A program made the translations under genes and the position numbers. From HXMU1428-3 sp965215715 (GTDB taxonomy: Bacteria; Pseudomonadota; Alphaproteobacteria; Rhizobiales; HXMU1428-3), in NCBI GenBank assembly GCA_965215715.1, contig OZ244129.1:1054001-1118000 (forward strand): 64,000 nucleotides of DNA, written 5' to 3'. The notes under the pieces are model-generated. The model worked only from the letters and a program-made list of their open reading frames with translations, ran no database searches and was not told the DNA's origin. Shown piece after piece: positions 26,093 through 34,789 of this stretch. Numbering within the stretch: the first letter of the stretch is position 1; each line of letters opens with the position of its first letter.

Positions 26093-27075
26093 ATGGTATC
26101 CCCCCCTGTTAAAGACTGTGCGTTAAGTTCAGCCTCATTTTGTGCCTTTGCTTCATGGCTCATGGCGCCTGTGGCGTAATAATGAGAGGATAAGAACCCG
26201 TAAAGATGTAGCAAGCCTTCTCGTGCCGGGCGGTCTGTGTGATGTTGCAAATGGCCCCAGTTTAAAGTTTGGCAAACTGATTGCAGTTGATTTTTCCGCT
26301 CTTGGAAGGCCGCTGCATAACGCGGGCGCAATTCTCCTGCATTTTCAACAACAACCTTTTCACTTTGCTGCATGTCTTTAAATTCAATGCGTCCTTCAAA
26401 GGGAAAGCTTTCCTCTGCCGGGTCAATGATCTGAACCAACGTGCCCCCAACCTGATTGCCGCCAATGTTTTGAAGCTTTTGAAAGAGGCTGGTTTTGGGT
26501 TCTAAAAAGTCAGAGATTAAAATCACTTCTGAAAACCGTTTGATGTCTTGACCCATTGGCATGCCTTGTGAGCCATAGTCGCCTTTTAACCCAAATAATA
26601 AACGTTCTGCGATTTGGGGAACTAAGTCTCGGTCCATGGAGGGGCGCATTAAACCAAGAACGCCAACACGCTCGCCTGAGCGTACCAATAATTCTGCAAC
26701 AGCGAGCCCTAACAGTGTTGCCCGTTCTGCTTTGGAGATGCGGGAAAGGCGTGATTGAAACCACATAGATGGGCCAAGATCAATCCATATCCAGAAAGTG
26801 TGGGCTGTGTCCCATTCTTTTTCACGAACATACAAATGATCTGAACTGGCAGAGCGTCGCCAATCAATGCGCTGAGCTGGTTCTAAATTTGTATAGGGGC
26901 GAAATTGCCAAAAGGTTTCACCTGGGCCTGCGCGTCGGCGGCCATGATTGCCATGCACAAGAGTGTGGGCAATTTGGCGGGCGCTTAGCACAAGATTAGG
27001 CATCACCGCGCTTAAGCGTTGGGCGCGTGCTTCAAGATCTTCAAAATCTGTGGTTTCAGGTAAAGCTTTATCCAA
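26089..27075 (-). CDS. DUF58-domain protein
   Basis: 328 residues. It contains the DUF58 signature around RRAGPGETFWQFRPYTNLEPAQRIDWRRSA, followed by HTFWIWIDLGPSMWFQS, a von Willebrand-like strand whose metal site has DLGPS in place of DxSxS. DUF58 proteins are regular partners of MoxR ATPases. It starts 36 bp downstream of moxR and overlaps the BatA/DUF4159 gene by 4 nt, so it belongs to the same transcript. Confidence 0.88.
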   Translation of the reverse strand: MDKALPETTDFEDLEARAQRLSAVMPNLVLSARQIAHTLVHGNHGRRRAGPGETFWQFRPYTNLEPAQRIDWRRSASSDHLYVREKEWDTAHTFWIWIDLGPSMWFQSRLSRISKAERATLLGLAVAELLVRSGERVGVLGLMRPSMDRDLVPQIAERLLFGLKGDYGSQGMPMGQDIKRFSEVILISDFLEPKTSLFQKLQNIGGNQVGGTLVQIIDPAEESFPFEGRIEFKDMQQSEKVVVENAGELRPRYAAAFQERKNQLQSVCQTLNWGHLQHHTDRPAREGLLHLYGFLSSHYYATGAMSHEAKAQNEAELNAQSLTGGDTI

Positions 27076-27111
27076 ACGTGGCTCAGCTCCTTAACTTATC
27101 GTTTTATTTAT

Positions 27112-28119
27112 TTAAGCGTCACGTACACTCTTGCCCAAACTTTCAATCAGGTCGTTTAATGTTATCCCTTTGGTGCGTGCTTCAAAGGTCAGGGCCATTC
27201 TGTGTTTTAATACAGGCTCTGCCAAAGCAATCACATCATCCATTGAGGGAGCTAGACGGCCATCGATTAAGGCTCTTGCTCTGACACCTAGCGATAGCGC
27301 TTGTGCTGCACGTGGGCCTGGGCCCCAAGCAAGGGCTTCGTTAATTTCAGGAAGTGCTTCATCTGAACCAGGGCGGGCCCGGCGGATCAAATCTAGAATG
27401 CCTTCAACAATGGCTTCACCAATCGGCAATTGGCGCACCAGATGTTGCATGGCCATTAATTGTTCGCCATCAATAACTGGCTTAATCTCATTGGTCTCTG
27501 TGCCAGTTGTTTGATAGAGTACGCGGCGCTCGGCTTCTTTTTCAGGATAGGTGACATCAATCTGGGTTAAGAACCGGTCAAGCTGGGCCTCTGGTAGAGG
27601 ATAGGTGCCTTCTTGCTCAAGCGGATTTTGGGTTGCCAAAACGTGAAACGGGGCGGGCAGGTCATGCCCAACACCGGCAACGGTGACATGTTTTTCCTGC
27701 ATGGCTTGTAACAAAGCTGATTGTGTTCGCGGGCTGGCACGGTTGATCTCATCAGCCATTAACAACTGAGTAAAGATGGGCCCTTTAATAAAGCGGAAGG
27801 CTCGCTCGCCAGTGTTGGATTCTTCCAAAACTTCAGCACCTAAAATATCTGAGGGCATTAAGTCTGGGGTGAATTGCACGCGCTTATTGTTAAGTCCAAA
27901 GACTGTGCCGAGGGTTTCAACCAGCATGGTTTTTGCAAGACCTGGCACACCAATAAGTAGCCCATGGCCACCGCTTAAAATGGTTAAAAGCGTAAGGTTT
28001 ATGACATTTTCTTGCCCGTATATTACTGAGGAAGCAGCCGCCTTAATCTGTTTGATCTTTTCGCTGGCTTGCTCGACCTCTTCAATGACTTGGTCACCGG
28101 TTTGACTGATATTGGTCAT
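27112..28119 (-). CDS. moxR: MoxR-family AAA+ ATPase
   Basis: 335 residues. Walker A GVPGLAKT (57-64), Walker B LLMADEINRASPRTQSALLQ and sensor-1 region VLATQNPLEQEGTYPLPEAQ are all intact. MoxR ATPases act as chaperones that insert metals or mature partner proteins with von Willebrand domains, here most likely the downstream DUF58 and BatA-like proteins. It is the first gene of a four-gene operon reaching to 21111. The family was named after a methanol oxidation locus, but this generic member need not act there. Confidence 0.92.
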   Translation of the reverse strand: MTNISQTGDQVIEEVEQASEKIKQIKAAASSVIYGQENVINLTLLTILSGGHGLLIGVPGLAKTMLVETLGTVFGLNNKRVQFTPDLMPSDILGAEVLEESNTGERAFRFIKGPIFTQLLMADEINRASPRTQSALLQAMQEKHVTVAGVGHDLPAPFHVLATQNPLEQEGTYPLPEAQLDRFLTQIDVTYPEKEAERRVLYQTTGTETNEIKPVIDGEQLMAMQHLVRQLPIGEAIVEGILDLIRRARPGSDEALPEINEALAWGPGPRAAQALSLGVRARALIDGRLAPSMDDVIALAEPVLKHRMALTFEARTKGITLNDLIESLGKSVRDA

Positions 28120-28183
28120 AGGCTGAGTATAGGGTGCTCTTTCATGTTTTGAAACACTGATTTTGTAAGAATGATGTTATTAG

Positions 28184-28200
28184 GTAATAAATATTATTAC
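28184..28200. promoter_or_regulatory. AT-rich palindrome in the moxR / DUF1285 divergent spacer
   Basis: GTAATAA (28184-28190) and TTATTAC (28194-28200) are perfect inverted repeats around ATA. It lies midway in the 220-bp divergent region and could be an operator. AT-rich chance is a fair alternative. Confidence 0.3.
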
Positions 28201-28342
28201 ATGCTAAACTGTATCTTTAAAAATCAACTTTGTTTGAGAAATGTCAATCGGTCTAAAGAGGGGAAAATTTTTTACCATTTGGGCTGTGTAGAGCTTTTAA
28301 TCGGTTCTATTGAAAATACTTTTAACGTTTTGTGATGAAAAA

Positions 28343-28939
28343 ATGTCTACTTCTACGCCAGATCTTAGTTCTCTTCTTCAAGCTTTATCAGGACGCTCTG
28401 TTCAAAATAGCGCTCCGGTTCACCTATGGGATCCTCCTTTTTGTGGGGATTTGGACATGGTTATTCAGGCCGATGGACGTTGGGATTATAACAAAACGCC
28501 CATTGGGCGTGAAAAGTTAGTCCGCTTGTTTGCCTCTGTTTTAAAAAGGGAGGGGGATGACTTTTTTCTGGTAACACCGGTTGAGAAAATAGGGATTAAG
28601 GTTGTTGATGCCCCCTTTATTGCTGTTGCCATGGAGCGGTTTGAAAAAGGGGAAAAACAAATTTTAAAATTTACAACCAATGTAGGCGATGAGGTGATCG
28701 CAGGGCCCGGCCATGAACTTAGTTTTGACAAAAGTGATGACCATAACTCTTTAAAACCATATGTCCATATTCGCGATGGGCTCAAAGCACGTCTTAGCCG
28801 CCCGGTTTATTATGACCTGGCCAATCAAGTGGAGGAGTATGTGGTTGAGGGTGTGCCTCATTTGGGCGTTTGGAGCAGTGGTCAGTTTTATGAGATTGAG
28901 GCTTTGGATAATGGCAAGCCTACGTCAGGTTCAGTATGA
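28343..28939 (+). CDS. DUF1285 protein
   Basis: 198 residues from ATG 28343; an in-frame TTG start exists at 28310 but adds residues of no family character. The text PVHLWDPPFCGDLDMVIQADGRWDYNKTPIGREKLVRLFASVLKR is typical of DUF1285, followed by a second beta-rich module. No catalytic residues are known for the family. It overlaps the downstream Nudix gene by 4 nt (ATGA), an arrangement common in Rhizobiales, and diverges from moxR. Confidence 0.88.
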   Translation: MSTSTPDLSSLLQALSGRSVQNSAPVHLWDPPFCGDLDMVIQADGRWDYNKTPIGREKLVRLFASVLKREGDDFFLVTPVEKIGIKVVDAPFIAVAMERFEKGEKQILKFTTNVGDEVIAGPGHELSFDKSDDHNSLKPYVHIRDGLKARLSRPVYYDLANQVEEYVVEGVPHLGVWSSGQFYEIEALDNGKPTSGSV

Positions 28940-29580
28940 AACCAGATTTACCGCAAGATGAATGGGAGCGCTTATTAAGTACGGTTAGTTTTGACTTGTC
29001 CGCAAAGGACCAGCTTTCTGATCAGTCAAAAGAAGATGCGCGCCAACTGCAAAAGGGGGGCCGAGATTTTTCTGTTGGCAATACGACGCCAGCTGCGGTG
29101 TTGGTGCCGGTTGTTAATAGTCAAGATCAGGCGCAAATTGTTTTAACGCGTCGGAGTGAACAATTGTCCAGCCATAAGGGACAGGTTGCTTTTCCTGGTG
29201 GTAAAATTGATCCAACTGATGGAACGGCCAGTGTGGCTGCGATTAGGGAAACTTGCGAAGAGATTGGTATCCCTTCGCATCAAATTAGTGTTCTTGGTAA
29301 ATTGCCGCTTTATGAAACGGGCACCGGTTTTATCATCACGCCGATTGTTGCCAGTGTAAGCCCCCCCTATCTTTTTAAAAAGGAAGAGGGTGAGGTAGAA
29401 GAAATTTTTCAGGTGCCTTTGTCGCATGTTGCTAATCTTGCTCACTACCATAAACAGTCCGTTTATTGGCAAGGGGTTGAGCGCCATTTTTGGGTGCTTG
29501 ATTATGAAGACTATTTTATCTGGGGGGCCACAGCTGCCATTTTGAATGACTTGGCCAGACGTTTGAACAATTCTTTTTAA
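28936..29580 (+). CDS. CoA-pyrophosphatase-type Nudix hydrolase (NudL-like)
   Basis: 214 residues. It has the NudL-type signature LTRRSEQLSSHKGQVAFPGG followed by a Nudix box with AIRETCEEIGI. Such enzymes cleave coenzyme A or related dinucleotides to phosphopantetheine and 3',5'-ADP. The translation start overlaps the stop of the DUF1285 gene, so the two are coupled. Confidence 0.88.
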   Translation: MKPDLPQDEWERLLSTVSFDLSAKDQLSDQSKEDARQLQKGGRDFSVGNTTPAAVLVPVVNSQDQAQIVLTRRSEQLSSHKGQVAFPGGKIDPTDGTASVAAIRETCEEIGIPSHQISVLGKLPLYETGTGFIITPIVASVSPPYLFKKEEGEVEEIFQVPLSHVANLAHYHKQSVYWQGVERHFWVLDYEDYFIWGATAAILNDLARRLNNSF

Positions 29581-29592
29581 TAGTTTGACTGT

Positions 29593-30264
29593 CTATTGTG
29601 TTGTCTTTTGACCAGAATGTTTTAGCAATTGTTTGGAAAGGGCAAACAAGCGTTGTTCTAATATAACCGGTGCTTCGCACACAAATTCTAGTGATTGCTC
29701 GCGCTCTTCATGAATGCGTTGTTCCCATTCTAGGCTTTGTTCCAAGCTCACCAATTTTTTGTCATCCTCTTTGGTCAATGTGCCGTCTTGGTCTTTTTTT
29801 TCTAACTCAGTCACCTGTTGGCGGGTGGTGGTGATACGTTTGGCAAGTTTTTGTTGGCGGGTTGAAAAACGGCCAATGCCACTGATAATTTCTGTGCGAA
29901 TTTTATTTGTCTCGCTTAACAGCGCTAAAAATGTTTGCCGCATCAGGGGGGTAACTGCCCCCTTGTGACGCTGCGCAGAGGCGGCAATGAGTTTTTCTGT
30001 TTCTTGCAAAGAAACCCGGCGCGGTAAGATTTTTGCGACCAGTTCCAAAACATCCTTGTTGGATTGCCAGCTTTTGTCTTTCACATCAACGGGGTCCCCG
30101 CGCCACATTTGCCCTGCGGTAAGCTTGCCGACCTTTCTTTGTATGCAAGGCCAGTTCTTATCTTCACTAAAGGCGTGCGCTGGTGTTACCTTTGAAAACA
30201 GAAGGACAAAGGGAGCGATAAAAACAAACACAGAAAGTATCATCTGCAAGCGGGAGTGAAACAT
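29593..30264 (-). CDS. Secreted coiled-coil protein, unknown function
   Basis: 223 residues. Residues 1-31 form a signal peptide ending AHA. The mature start contains WPCIQRKVGKLTAGQMWRG, a conserved-looking Cys-bearing segment, and residues ~110-200 are a highly charged helix predicted to form coiled coil (QKLAKRITTTRQQVTELEKK). I do not recognise the family. It lies 90 bp downstream of the YVTN propeller gene in the same direction, beyond a hairpin, so joint expression and a periplasmic partnership are possible. Confidence 0.65.
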   Translation of the reverse strand: MFHSRLQMILSVFVFIAPFVLLFSKVTPAHAFSEDKNWPCIQRKVGKLTAGQMWRGDPVDVKDKSWQSNKDVLELVAKILPRRVSLQETEKLIAASAQRHKGAVTPLMRQTFLALLSETNKIRTEIISGIGRFSTRQQKLAKRITTTRQQVTELEKKDQDGTLTKEDDKKLVSLEQSLEWEQRIHEEREQSLEFVCEAPVILEQRLFALSKQLLKHSGQKTTQ

Positions 30265-30309
30265 AAAAATTGGCCTTGTTGTGATAACTGCAAAAATTTA
30301 TAGCTTTAA

Positions 30310-30336
30310 GCCCTGCACACTCAAAATATGCAGGGC
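30310..30336 (-). terminator. Hairpin after the YVTN propeller gene
   Basis: GCCCTGCA (30310-30317) and TGCAGGGC (30329-30336) are perfect inverted repeats with an 11-nt loop. Read leftward, the T-run is short, so this may be a weak or partial terminator or an RNA-stabilising hairpin between two genes of one transcript. Confidence 0.55.
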
Positions 30337-30355
30337 CAAGAGAGGTTGAATTTGT

Positions 30356-31333
30356 TTAGTCTTTGGCAATGGCAACGCCCCAAGGGTATCTGCCAACATT
30401 GATGGATTTGATGACTTTTAAGTTTTTGACATCAATAACGGATACATCATTGCTGACCCCGTTGGTGGTGAAGATGTATTTTTCATCTGGCGTAAAGCCC
30501 AAGTTCCAAACCCTTTGACCTACAAGGAGATATTTTTCAACCTTGTAGGTTTTTGTGTCTATCACAGCAACGCGGTTAGAGGGGCCAAGGGCGACAAAGG
30601 CTTTTGAATCATCTTTTGTCAGTTGGATGCCAACGGGTTGGATTGTGTCTGGGGAAATGCCGGGAATTTCAAAGGTGATCTTGTGGATAATTTCTTTTGT
30701 GTTTGCATCAATGATACTCACTGTGCCGCCGATTTCTGAAGAGGCCCAAACATGTTTGCCATCATGGCTATAAATAGATACGCGCGGGCGTTGGTCTACC
30801 AAAACATTGTGTGTTATTTCATGGCTGTCTTTGTCAATGAAATGGACCATGTTGGTGGTCTCTGAGGTGTTTATAATGGTTTGTCCATCAGGGCTGATGC
30901 CCATGCCTTCAGGCTCTACGCCAACGGGAACTTCGCTTAGGACCTTGTTGTTTTCAATGTCAACGATGGTGACCATATTGTCATCTTCATTGGCAATGTA
31001 AAGCGGGTTGCCTGATGGGTGGAGGACAAACAATTCAGGGTCTGGGCCAGAGGGGAGGGTTTTGACGACTTTTTTTGTTTTTCTGTCGATCACCTCGACG
31101 GTGTCGTCATCACTGGCACAGACAAGAATGTATTTTTCGTCTTTGGTTAGAATGATGCCACGTGGGCGTTGTCCAACTTTGATGGTGTCGATGACTTTCA
31201 TTGTCTTACTGTCGATAACGGTGACGGTATCATCTTTCTCATTGGAGATGTAGACAGTGTAGGCTAGAGCTGAGGCCGGGAAAAGGAGGCTTAGGCTTGA
31301 ACACAAAGCTAATATTTTTGAAAAATTTTTCAT
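30356..31333 (-). CDS. YVTN beta-propeller protein, PQQ-catabolism-associated type
   Basis: 325 residues from ATG 31333, chosen because GGGAGA lies 8 nt upstream; the in-frame ATG at 31348 overlaps that site. Residues 1-23 form a signal peptide. The mature protein consists of about seven YVTN repeats (for example VYISNEKDDTVTVIDSKTMKVIDTI and KYILVCASDDDTVEVIDRKTKKVVKTL), i.e. one seven-bladed propeller in the periplasm. Family members of this length occur in loci for PQQ-dependent alcohol catabolism and ABC export. With pqqA and the SoxYZ-like carrier in the window, that association is plausible here. Its biochemical role is unknown. Confidence 0.85.
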   Translation of the reverse strand: MKNFSKILALCSSLSLLFPASALAYTVYISNEKDDTVTVIDSKTMKVIDTIKVGQRPRGIILTKDEKYILVCASDDDTVEVIDRKTKKVVKTLPSGPDPELFVLHPSGNPLYIANEDDNMVTIVDIENNKVLSEVPVGVEPEGMGISPDGQTIINTSETTNMVHFIDKDSHEITHNVLVDQRPRVSIYSHDGKHVWASSEIGGTVSIIDANTKEIIHKITFEIPGISPDTIQPVGIQLTKDDSKAFVALGPSNRVAVIDTKTYKVEKYLLVGQRVWNLGFTPDEKYIFTTNGVSNDVSVIDVKNLKVIKSINVGRYPWGVAIAKD

Positions 31334-31836
31334 TAAAAGTTCTCCCATCGACGATTTGTGATCTTGCCCTTAAATAAGCTCGGGTGATCTTAAAGTTATG
31401 TTTGACAGACTATTTAAACTGCAGGTTGTTTCTTTTATTTAAGCTGATCCAGGCTGTTTTTTGTCTTAGCGTTCATCTTTTTGTGTCTTATTTTTTTAAG
31501 TACAGGACCTCTTTAACAATGCGCTGAATAATTGCAATTAATACCATGTTGCATTAAGTAAAATTTGTGTAGTTATTTTGGTTTTACTTAATTCATTCTT
31601 TCTCATGAAACTATCATAAATTGGTGGTGCGATTTTTATAAGTTTCAATGCATTAAATACTTAAAATATTGATCATTCTATTTTGCCAATTCATGATGAG
31701 TATATCAAGTATGGGGATAATCTGATAGTGCGATGATTTGATTTTACATGGAAATGATTTAAGCGGATTTGAGGTTTAGTTGTTGAAATGTAATGATCTT
31801 TTTAGAGCCTGTCTGTTGGTTTTTGAGCTCTTCACT
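31334..31836. other. 503-bp AT-rich intergenic region
   Basis: No gene or strong hairpin seen. It holds the promoter region of the YVTN propeller gene (leftward) and the 3' side of the DUF882 gene. The sequence is very AT-rich between about 31500 and 31760. Confidence 0.4.
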
Positions 31837-33216
31837 TCATCTTGAGCGGCGTTTTCTTTTTACGGGGCGCTTTTGGGGTAAGGGTGGTTTGGTGGATGGA
31901 AGGGCGCTGCCAACAAATTGGTTGGCCCATTTTAGGTGTGCATGTTGCAGGCCTGGACGAAAGCGGGCGCTGTTAATGGGGCGGCCATCTCTTAAGATGA
32001 TGCTGGTTTGTGCGTAATCAGGAGGACTTAACTTGGCCAGGTTTCGGTTTTCAGCCACGGCTTGTTCCGTTAATAAGGGGCTTAACGGGAAGGGGCGGTA
32101 GTTGAGCTCTTCTGGGTGTTCTGCATCAAAGCCTGGTGAATAGGCAATGTTTTGTTTTTCGATAACCTTGGTTGGTTTGGCGCCTGAAAAGCTTTGCCAA
32201 TGTTTTGGCATGCTGGTGTCAATTGAGGCTAATTGAATAAAGGCTTTTTCCTCTTCCAGTTTGGTGTGCAAGGGTTCTAAACCGGCAATGGTTTGGCCGC
32301 GCCACCAGGCTTGGTCTGGGCGTTTGGGAGGTGTTTTTGTAGAAGGAGGTGTTTCTTCTCGTAATGGTTTTAAGGCTGCTAAGCGTTTTTCCAGGGCGCG
32401 TTTATCAAGGTTTGCAAGAACAGGTTGCTCTTTTTTCTTAGTTGGGCTTGGCGGGGTAAGGGCTGCTATGGCAGTGCCTTGTTTACGGTCTCGCTTTAAA
32501 CGCCGGGCCAATTGGATTTTTCGCATCTTAGCCACATGCTTGGTTGCGGCGTATTTTCTGGCATCTGCCTTGGTGAGCGGGCGGCCATCACGTGGGATGT
32601 GTTTGCTGCGCCCGGAAGGAAACAGCCTGGCCAGTTGAGGGCGAGACACACGTGGCCAGTGACGCACACGGCCAACATCCATATGCACAAACGGCAAGCC
32701 TGAAGTTGGGTAATAGCCAACGCCGCCCTTTTGACGAATAAGCGCGCTGTCACGTAATTCGCGAATGGGCACATCTGGAAAGTGGACATCGGCTGCCATG
32801 CCCAAAATATGGCGGCTGCGTCTGGCTTGCCCGCCGCGGGTTTTGCGTAGTTTGTTATTGGTTTTTAGTGAGCGATAACCAGAGATAAGATAAATGGGTT
32901 TTTGAGACCCTAATTGGTTGTGGACTTCCCACATCAGATCTATCAGGTCTTTGCGCATGACCCGGCTTTCATTGCGGCGCCAATCGCGCATGACGTGATT
33001 GACCTTTTTCAATGCGCTGGGGATGTATTGGCCGTTTCTTTTGTAGGTGACGGTTAGTGTTTCTTTGGTGTGGATGTTGTAAATGGAAATTACACGGCCT
33101 CGGCCAGACTGGCCCAACAAATAGTCGCCGCTCAAACAAAGCAGTAGCAAGCCCACGGTCAAAAGCTTGACCGTTCTTTGCAGCAGAACATTGGTGTTGA
33201 AAATTGAGGTATCCAT
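31837..33216 (-). CDS. DUF882 (YcbK/M15-like) zinc peptidase family, extended C-terminus
   Basis: 459 residues. An N-terminal signal anchor (about 12-35) is followed by a DUF882 peptidase domain (about 40-190) with the metal-binding motifs SRHILGMAADVHF and FVHMDVGRV. Members resemble peptidoglycan-processing D-Ala-D-Ala peptidases. About 270 further residues are basic and Pro/Lys-rich with no domain I recognise, ending in RPVKRKRRSR. The long tail could bind the cell wall or nucleic acid; this is inference. Confidence 0.85.
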   Translation of the reverse strand: MDTSIFNTNVLLQRTVKLLTVGLLLLCLSGDYLLGQSGRGRVISIYNIHTKETLTVTYKRNGQYIPSALKKVNHVMRDWRRNESRVMRKDLIDLMWEVHNQLGSQKPIYLISGYRSLKTNNKLRKTRGGQARRSRHILGMAADVHFPDVPIRELRDSALIRQKGGVGYYPTSGLPFVHMDVGRVRHWPRVSRPQLARLFPSGRSKHIPRDGRPLTKADARKYAATKHVAKMRKIQLARRLKRDRKQGTAIAALTPPSPTKKKEQPVLANLDKRALEKRLAALKPLREETPPSTKTPPKRPDQAWWRGQTIAGLEPLHTKLEEEKAFIQLASIDTSMPKHWQSFSGAKPTKVIEKQNIAYSPGFDAEHPEELNYRPFPLSPLLTEQAVAENRNLAKLSPPDYAQTSIILRDGRPINSARFRPGLQHAHLKWANQFVGSALPSTKPPLPQKRPVKRKRRSR

Positions 33217-33407
33217 TAATTCCCGTGAATTTTCATAAAATGAAAAGAGAGCCTAACATCCCTAAGCCTCATGATTCAAAGAGATGCCTTGCCAATTTCT
33301 TAATATTGGCAGTGATTCCATTAAATTTTGGCATAATTAACGCATCAAACAATGAAATTTATGGCAACGGTGGCCAAGATCTTAGGCCAATAGGCTTTTT
33401 TCAGCTG

Positions 33408-33947
33408 TTAAGATGAAATATGTTCCATCAGACGTGGCATGATTTCTACAAAATTACATGGCCGATGGCGGCTATCTAGCTGATATTTTAAGATCCCGTG
33501 CCAGGCATCTTTACAAGCCCCTGGAGAGCCCGGGACACAAAAAACAAACGTATCTTTAATCAGACCACCGCAGGCACGTGATTGAACTGTCGAGGTGCCA
33601 ACTTTTTCATAAGAAAGTTGATGAAATAGCGCAGAAAACCCATCAATCTCTTTATCAAATAAAGGTTTTACGGCCTCTGGGGTGACGTCCCGCCCTGTAA
33701 AGCCTGTGCCCCCTGTGGTGATAATGGCATCAATGTTAGAGGTTTGAACCCATTTGTTAATCTGAGCCTGGATCTGATCAATGTCATCTTTAACGATTGT
33801 TTGATCGGCAAGAGTGTGTCCGGCTTCTTGCAACATATTACCCAACAAAGTCCCTGACTTATCATCCTTTGGTGTGCGTGTATCTGAGACAGTCATGACT
33901 GCAATGGATACAGGGGTGAAGGGCAAGCTTTCATCAATACCGGGCAT
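33408..33947 (-). CDS. moaB: Molybdopterin adenylyltransferase-type protein MoaB
   Basis: 179 residues. It carries the MoaB/MogA core: VSIAVMTVSDTR, IITTGGTGFTGRDVTPEAV and KDTFVFCVPGSPGACKDAW. These proteins adenylylate molybdopterin during molybdenum-cofactor synthesis. It stands alone; no other moa gene is nearby. Confidence 0.92.
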   Translation of the reverse strand: MPGIDESLPFTPVSIAVMTVSDTRTPKDDKSGTLLGNMLQEAGHTLADQTIVKDDIDQIQAQINKWVQTSNIDAIITTGGTGFTGRDVTPEAVKPLFDKEIDGFSALFHQLSYEKVGTSTVQSRACGGLIKDTFVFCVPGSPGACKDAWHGILKYQLDSRHRPCNFVEIMPRLMEHISS

Positions 33948-34049
33948 AGGAGGCTCTTTTTCTTAACAACAAGACTTAACGTATTACTTGCGACAGCATA
34001 TGTCTTAAGTCAATACATTAGATCAGGCTTGATCAGTTTTCAGTTTCTT

Positions 34050-34214
34050 TTAGACAAAGGCTGCAACACAAACGACCACCACAAGGCTCCATACACACAT
34101 ATTGACAAAAGAGCGAAGGATACCGCCATCTTCCTCAATGGTAATGCCTGCTTTTCGGATGACATAATTGCCCGGGTAAAAAAAGATTTTTAAGAATAGA
34201 TTGATAATGTGCAT
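34050..34214 (-). CDS. Small membrane protein (54 residues)
   Basis: The start ATG at 34214 is preceded by AAGGAGA 10 nt upstream; a longer frame from 34244 would run through that site. The protein starts MHIINLFLKIFFYPGNYVIRKAG and ends in a hydrophobic helix SLVVVVCVAAFV, so it has one clear C-terminal membrane segment. The family is not recognised. A perfect 35-nt palindrome lies 20 bp upstream of its start. Confidence 0.6.
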   Translation of the reverse strand: MHIINLFLKIFFYPGNYVIRKAGITIEEDGGILRSFVNMCVWSLVVVVCVAAFV

Positions 34215-34233
34215 GGTGCCTGGTCTCCTTAAC

Positions 34234-34268
34234 CCAAATAACATTCATTTTAAATGAATGTTATTTGG
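34234..34268. promoter_or_regulatory. Perfect 35-nt palindrome, operator or hairpin
   Basis: CCAAATAACATTCATTT (34234-34250) is exactly mirrored by AAATGAATGTTATTTGG (34252-34268) with a single T between. It lies 20 bp upstream of the small membrane protein and 46 bp beyond the GyrI-like gene. There is no T-run, so a terminator is less likely than a repressor site; ACATTCATTT...AAATGAATGT resembles TetR-family operators. Confidence 0.6.
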
Positions 34269-34314
34269 CTAGCCGCAACTTTGCAAGGCTTTCTTGTGTT
34301 CTCTTTGTCTTTTG

Positions 34315-34788
34315 TCAGGATAGAAGAGGCAAATGTAAATCTGTTAGATACTCGTCTTCGCTTATCTTAGAGGGATCATTTAAATAAACTTCTAGGAAGG
34401 GGCGAGAGAGGTCTAATTGATGATCAGTGGTTGCAAGCCACTCATTTTTAAGTTTGGCAAAAGCCTCTGGCATATTTTGATAAGGGCCTTTCATTGTATA
34501 AATTCCATAGGTCCCGCCCTTAATTTTCATAAGATGGACCTTATCCTCAGGTAAATTATTTGCATTCCCCTCAAAAGTGGCACCGGCTACATAACGAATA
34601 AGGTGTTCTGGTGTGCAAAACGGGTCATCCATACCAAAGCCGATCAACTGTTTTGGGTGCACATCATCTTGTGCACCTAGCCAGGCAAAAAACTGTTCCC
34701 AAGCTATAGGAGATGAGGTTGGATAGGGGCCAAGTGAAAAACTGGAGATAATTTCCAAAGGCTCTAATGTTTCCACTCTTACGTCCAT
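34315..34788 (-). CDS. GyrI-like / AraC effector-binding domain protein
   Basis: 157 residues from ATG 34788, placed 1 nt after the stop of the uracil-DNA glycosylase gene with GGAG upstream, so the two are translationally coupled. A longer open frame to 34965 runs inside the glycosylase and is not supported. The text RYVAGATFEGNANNLPEDKVHLMKIKGGTYGIYTMKGPYQNMPEAF is the SbmC/GyrI ligand-binding fold: two repeats with a Gly-rich strand. It has no DNA-binding domain. Such stand-alone modules bind hydrophobic compounds or inhibit gyrase; which applies is open. Confidence 0.8.
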   Translation of the reverse strand: MDVRVETLEPLEIISSFSLGPYPTSSPIAWEQFFAWLGAQDDVHPKQLIGFGMDDPFCTPEHLIRYVAGATFEGNANNLPEDKVHLMKIKGGTYGIYTMKGPYQNMPEAFAKLKNEWLATTDHQLDLSRPFLEVYLNDPSKISEDEYLTDLHLPLLS

Positions 34789-34789
34789 C

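Noticed and set aside
33204..33416. 70-codon forward ORF between the DUF882 gene and moaB
   Set aside because: It starts inside the DUF882 gene and ends inside moaB; its hydrophobic stretch is not supported by a ribosome site.
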